The notes beneath the pieces are model-generated. The model worked only from the letters and a program-made list of their open reading frames with translations, had not been told where the DNA came from and did no database searches. Positions 22,703 through 26,673 of a stretch of DNA of 26,673 nucleotides are shown piece by piece. Each line of letters begins with the position of its first letter. The first letter of the stretch is position 1. Made by a program: the position numbers and the translations under genes. Source of the DNA: Ophiothrix spiculata (taxonomy: Eukaryota; Echinodermata; Ophiuroidea; Amphilepidida; Ophiotrichidae); NCBI GenBank assembly GCA_000969725.1, contig JXSR01S048363.1. One strand, 5' to 3'.

Positions 22703-22922
22703 GTATCCAGCAGATCATATAGATAAGGAAATATTACCCCAACCAAAAAACAAACACAAAAAAGAATCCTATTAATTTTATAGTAAATATTACCCTCCCC
22801 ATAAAAAATAAAACAACAACAATAAAAATCATAATTTTTACATTTGAAACAAGACACAAAACCTGGCACAGGTCCAGCTGGATATAGCCATCATTTTATT
22901 CATTCAAGTTTCTACAGATTAC

Positions 22923-23024
22923 CTATCGCAATATTTTCTCCACTAATCTCAGGGATCTTTACGAAGCAAACATTGTCCACTCCAATTGGAAGGGGACTTG
23001 ATTTTACACCATCAAAGCTCGTTC
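22923..23024 (-). CDS. Candidate internal exon of an unidentified protein
   Basis: A 102-bp segment is bounded on the minus strand by CCCACTTACAG and GATAG|GTAATC. Open frame: TSFDGVKSSPLPIGVDNVCF then VKIPEISGENIAI. It begins with two bases of a codon and ends with one (symmetric phase 1-1). That end is phase-compatible with the candidate terminal exon at 21011-21165, giving a G|TA valine codon at the join. The open frame extends a little beyond both borders. I do not recognise the family. If both candidates were real, this gene would interleave with ARIH2 on one strand, which is unusual, so confidence is low. Confidence 0.25.
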
Positions 23025-25548
23025 CTGTAAGTGGGTAAAACAGCTTTGCGTGCAATACGGTGCAGGGGTCAATTTCATCTATCTATCTTAAGTACACTGT
23101 AAAATGACCTTGACAACTTGAAGCTCATCTCAAAATAGTCAGTTTAGAAAGCTTACCGCTAGTTTTTTGACATCCCATCCCTGTTGTTTGTACTCTATAG
23201 AGAGACAAGTCAACAGAGTTCAAGGGAAGGATGGTTTGATTAGCTCAAAACTTGAAAATAGTTAAGCAGAAATTTCTTGACTTTCCTTCGAATGAAATTC
23301 TATTTCCATGTATCCAATGTAGTTCATTATCAGTTGTACTTCCTGCTTCTGAATTACTCTACCTATCTATCAACAATTACAGGCGATGTTTATCACAGCA
23401 CTGATTGATAACGGTTGGATATTGATTGGAATCAGTAATTGCAGATTTTGGTATCTAGGAACTAAGGTCTAAAATTGGGTTAGCTGTTTACCTTTTAACC
23501 TGCTGGATACAAATTTAGCCAATTTTGCACAGTAATGCAATACAATCTGGTCCTGACATAAATTTAAATCATCAATAGGGTGACAGACAGTTGATGGATG
23601 TTAACTACATCTGATTATTTCTTTGTTGATTTATTCTAACAAATATAAGCGATTCCTGCCGTGAATGTGTTATTTGAGTGATAACGATGGTTTCATTTCC
23701 TGTTGAAAATACAACGTGACTGTCAATATCGTTGAACTTTCAACAGGCTCCTAATCAAGGGCACTCAATTTCAAGTAAATTTCAAAACATCATCATGGCA
23801 GGCACATGGTAAAGACACAGGACGGGGCATCAAGGCAAATAATATTAGGAGCACCAAGACAAATGCATTGGATGTTTTTTTTAGTATTTAAAGTATTTTC
23901 AAGAATAAAGTTCATTGGTATCTTTTCAATACAAACAAACTTGGTATGAGGGAGGCAAACATCAAGAAAATATATCAATTTTAGATCTGCTTTCAGAAAG
24001 TGAAAATCACAAACGAAGATGTCAAATGAACAATCTATGACCATAACTCCCACATAGCATCTTCCAGTTTCTCCTTTTATTCTCTAAAGCAAAAGAGACC
24101 TGGTTTTGGAAGGATTCAAACCTGGTCTCTCTGGGGTCTCAGTGTGACTTACTAAAATAAAAAATTCAAAATCAGTCAAACAATTTCGAACTCAAATGAA
24201 GTGTCATCTCTTGTTAAATTATCAGTAGTAATTTAGACATGGAGCACAATGGCTTTGTTATATTGTTTCGTCTTGTGTTTACCAGTGTATTGTTTCTTTA
24301 ATATGGGTTGTGATTATATCTGGCCTAATTGACCTTTCAATCATATCCCCCTTTGATTTGATTAAATTGTTTTTGAATCCTTGTATATATTGTTTTAAGG
24401 AAAATAAAACTGTATGAACTGTATGTATGGAGTCCAGCAATTTTATCACTGCATCATTACTTGATACGCAGTCTTTACACACGCTACGAGAAGTGCGCTT
24501 TAAAATTTCAAGACTGAGTATCGAACGATGTTAGTGATGAAATCACTTGACTCTGAATGCACCATAACCCATGCAAGGTGGCTTACACTGATCCATTTTC
24601 CTAATCTGACATTCATGATCTATTCTAACCTGCCTTGTGTATGTGATTCACTTTCACACTTGTATCCAAGATTTGCACTTAGCATGAATGCATGACAAGA
24701 TGTCTGGTTTCTCTGACAGCAAGGGCAGCTGAAGACCCTATGAAATTTGATTTACTGCTATCACATACATATTTGTAGACCCCTGGGAGGCCTGTATACT
24801 GGTGTACAAACCTATCCCATGCATGCTATGAGCCTATGTTTAGGATAGGAATCCTATACACTGCAGTACTCATCTATAATTACAGCTCCAAAAAATCACA
24901 TTACAAAAGTAGTGGAATAAGATATAACATGCAACATTGACGCTACATTGTTTTGTGGATGGTCACAAAAGGAGTAACAATAAACCATAATTCTTGAAGT
25001 ACAAAGTTAATTGCTGCCTACTGTTGAGTAATTATGAATGTGTTAGAGAGTGTTTGTGTGCATTTTAAAGCATTTACACACAGATACTGTGTAATTTACT
25101 TTGAAGTTATACAGAAGTAACAAAGCTGGCAGACACACATGCACAAATGTACACTACAGACCCAGGCCCCACTCATAACATAGATAATAACTAGATAAAC
25201 TCATAGAATGGCACACATGCACCAAACAGATTAAACAAACTTTAAAATGATCGCTAGTAGTACATTTCAACGAAAATCACAGTATTGTAAACTTGTTGAT
25301 GCACAACAACAGTCCCCGTCTTTTTGACTGATCTCTCTACATAGCACAATACCAAATGCCAGTTGAGAAGTACTGTACAAGTAGTCGATGAATAACTTTC
25401 ACCAAGTTCATCAACTGAGTCTGTTGACTTTCTTGACAGGCTGGAAATTGGAATCATCATAAGAAGCAAAATAAATGGGGTCCAACAGTGTCTGATTTGA
25501 AAAAGACAAGGGACCTTCCACAGTACATTATTGTAAGGTTAAAATTAC

Positions 25549-25692
25549 CTTTGCTAAGAGAGATGCTGCATCAAGGAGGTACTGCCAGTCAATCCAGGTT
25601 CCATTAGACTTCATCACCTTCTCCTCAATTCTCTCGTTGATTTTCCTCAAGGTTTCTTGCTCAAGACGAAGACTTTTGGCATGATTTTCCCA
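25549..25692 (-). CDS. ARIH2: ARIH2-like RBR E3 ubiquitin ligase, internal exon (start of Ariadne domain)
   Basis: This 48-codon exon lies between a minus-strand acceptor (TTTACTAG) and a donor (AAG|GTAATT) and is in phase 0 at both ends. It begins [20 protein letters not shown], contains [18 protein letters not shown], and closely matches my recollection of human ARIH2 from about residue 372. ARIH2 is a RING-between-RING ligase that works with neddylated CUL5-RBX2 complexes; its catalytic cysteine is in the Rcat domain, which is not in this window. This exon opens the C-terminal Ariadne domain, which folds back on Rcat to autoinhibit it. The Leu-Glu pair in SLRLE corresponds to residues I recall being mutated to relieve autoinhibition (about L381/E382 in human); both are kept. 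The preceding exon should lie beyond the right edge. Confidence 0.95.
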
Positions 25693-25921
25693 CTAGTAAA
25701 CAAAACAAATATGACATTTGATGAGACAAGAAACTAAAAACAAAACATACAAACAAAAAATAAACAACATTGTAAAATAACATGATGAAAAAAAATGTCA
25801 GATCATGTAATGTTAAACCCTGACTGGAACTGCTAAAGATTCTACACTAGATAATTAACAGAATTGTCTGAATCTTAGTATGTCATCAGACTCATGGATG
25901 AAAAAGCACCAAGCCACATCC

Positions 25922-26066
25922 TCTATTGTTGTTGGATTTAATTTGTGAATGCCTGGCTGTAGTAAACACACAGTGGTCTCTGACATGTGCGTACATTTTC
26001 AAGGATGGTTTTTTTTTTGCATCTACGCTAAGCATGCTTTTAAAAATTAAATCCAACAACAATAGA
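25922..26066. mobile_element. Small terminal-inverted-repeat element (MITE), 145 bp, 23-bp perfect ends
   Basis: TCTATTGTTGTTGGATTTAA and the next three bases at 25922-25944 are an exact inverted copy of 26044-26066. The interior is about 100 bp and non-coding, with a run of T. No target-site duplication was found. The perfect ends suggest a young or recently active family. A SINE begins immediately at the right end. Confidence 0.75.
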
Positions 26067-26355
26067 AGCTTGTGTGGTCTAGTGGAACAGAGCAGGGCTC
26101 CGAATCAGTAGGTCGTGAGTTCGAGCCCCGCTACGGCCAACGGGTTATGTCCTTGGGCAAGACATTTAATCCTAATTGCTTTGTCGACCCAAGCGTTATC
26201 ATGGGTAGTTACTAGGAGTATACTCAATAGGCGCCGTGATTGTAAGGCAGCCGCGTAAGTTGGTTATATTCTATTGGTAACTGAATAAATGTAAAGCGCT
26301 TTGATCAATTCTGGAAAAGCGCTATATAAGCACCGACATTTATTTATTTTTATTT
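26067..26355 (+). mobile_element. tRNA-derived SINE with L2-like 3' tail
   Basis: A box TGGTCTAGTGG is at 26075-26085 and B box AGTTCGAGCCC at 26118-26128, within a recognisable tRNA-like head (GGTCGTGAGTTCGAGCCCCG). The body has TTGGGCAAGACATTTAATCC. The tail has AAAGCGCT (26293-26300) and AAAAGCGCTATATAAG (26315-26330), then an ATTT simple repeat. Such AAAGCGCTATATAA tails resemble the 3' ends of L2-type LINEs, whose machinery is thought to mobilise these SINEs. A probable 6-bp target duplication AATAGA is at 26061-26066 and 26356-26361. It is apparently full length. Confidence 0.88.
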
Positions 26356-26361
26356 AATAGA

Positions 26362-26673
26362 CAGTGCCATTTAGGTGGCTTGGTGAAGCATGAGGTCTGG
26401 GGATTGGGAATCAAAGGAAAACTGCTCATTTCAAAACGCAACATTCTGAAAAAGACAGGAGTTATGGTTGATAATGCTAGATCATAACAATTTTTTTTTT
26501 ATTTCAATGAGACCAAATAAATGTACATACTTTGTCACTGAGGAAAAATATTTATAAAAACTGAAAAAAGTAACATATCATATTCAACTCTCTGAACATT
26601 GTTGAAATATAAAATACCCAAGCTAGTTGGTCAGAAAAAAATGATCTAACCCATAATCTATGTGTAAGCCACA
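26362..26673. other. Unannotated intronic sequence at the right edge
   Basis: I searched the minus strand for the preceding ARIH2 exon (it should end ...YFER before WENH) and found none. The stretch is AT-rich with several poly-T and poly-A runs. The next upstream exon must lie beyond the window. Confidence 0.6.

Larger units (their letters stand above)
21872..25548 (-). other. ARIH2 intron of about 3.7 kb
   Basis: The intron runs from GTAATT (25548 downward) to TTTACCCACAG at 21872. It contains the hAT-like element at 22.4-22.6 kb, a short (TA)n run at about 22687-22702 and the candidate exon at 22923-23024. From 23025 to 25548 I see nothing coding. A weak tRNA B-box-like motif near 24110-24120 was not strong enough to call. 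Confidence 0.85.

Noticed and set aside
22431-22775. 114-codon plus-strand open frame with a hydrophobic stretch, and an 88-codon frame opposite it
   Set aside because: Both cross the ends of the hAT-like inverted-repeat element and run into (TA)n and A-rich sequence; no conserved protein is recognisable.
24095-24165. tRNA-like stretch on the minus strand (GGTTTGAATCC B-box-like)
   Set aside because: No convincing A box or cloverleaf and no SINE body downstream.
1-26673. CRISPR array, phage, operon or other prokaryotic system
   Set aside because: There are no regularly spaced repeats and no dense coding; the spliced animal gene shows that the DNA is eukaryotic.

Overview
This is AT-rich nuclear DNA from an animal, most likely a marine invertebrate. 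There are no bacterial-style gene blocks. Coding sequence is confined to short exons with GT/AG borders, separated by kilobases of intron. The introns hold tRNA-derived SINEs, decayed LINE fragments and several families of inverted-repeat DNA elements. One recognised protein, ARIH2/Ariadne-2, is close to its vertebrate counterpart. SINEs with an L2-like AAAGCGCTATATAAG tail would suit a marine deuterostome (echinoderm, hemichordate or amphioxus), but other marine phyla cannot be excluded.

The backbone is the 3' part of an ARIH2-type RBR ubiquitin ligase gene on the minus strand. Three consecutive exons (25549-25692, 21719-21871, 1231-1302) join in phase 0. They encode the last 122 residues of the protein, the C-terminal Ariadne domain, ending at a TGA. 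Earlier exons (UBA-like region, RING1, IBR, Rcat) lie beyond the right edge. The intron between the first two exons is about 3.7 kb. The last intron is about 20.4 kb and makes up most of the window.

Inside the introns I find, from left to right: a 191-bp direct duplication (1-191 and 1889-2079) that looks like a duplicated plus-strand exon and straddles the ARIH2 terminal exon; a 108-bp tandem repeat (about 5.2 kb); a short direct repeat (8.9 kb); a LINE C-terminal fragment (9.4-9.9 kb); a 181-bp near-perfect hairpin element (11.25-11.43 kb) with a decayed relative nearby; a second LINE fragment (11.76-11.95 kb); an 852-bp mariner-like element with TA target sites that encloses a third LINE fragment (12.35-13.20 kb); a SINE (13.8-14.0 kb); a 156-bp tandem duplication (14.4-14.7 kb); a Mutator-like foldback element with an 11-bp target-site duplication (16.8-17.05 kb); a SINE with a 9-bp target-site duplication (17.6-17.95 kb); a 266-bp inverted-repeat element (21.33-21.60 kb); a hAT-like element (22.41-22.62 kb); a 145-bp inverted-repeat element (25.92-26.07 kb); and an adjoining SINE (26.07-26.36 kb).

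The most unexpected possibilities are two. One is the duplicated symmetric phase 1-1 exon-like unit on the plus strand. The other is a pair of minus-strand exon-like segments (22923-23024 and 21011-21165, the latter followed by AATAAA) that are compatible in phase and would interleave with ARIH2 on the same strand. Both are hypotheses from sequence reading alone.
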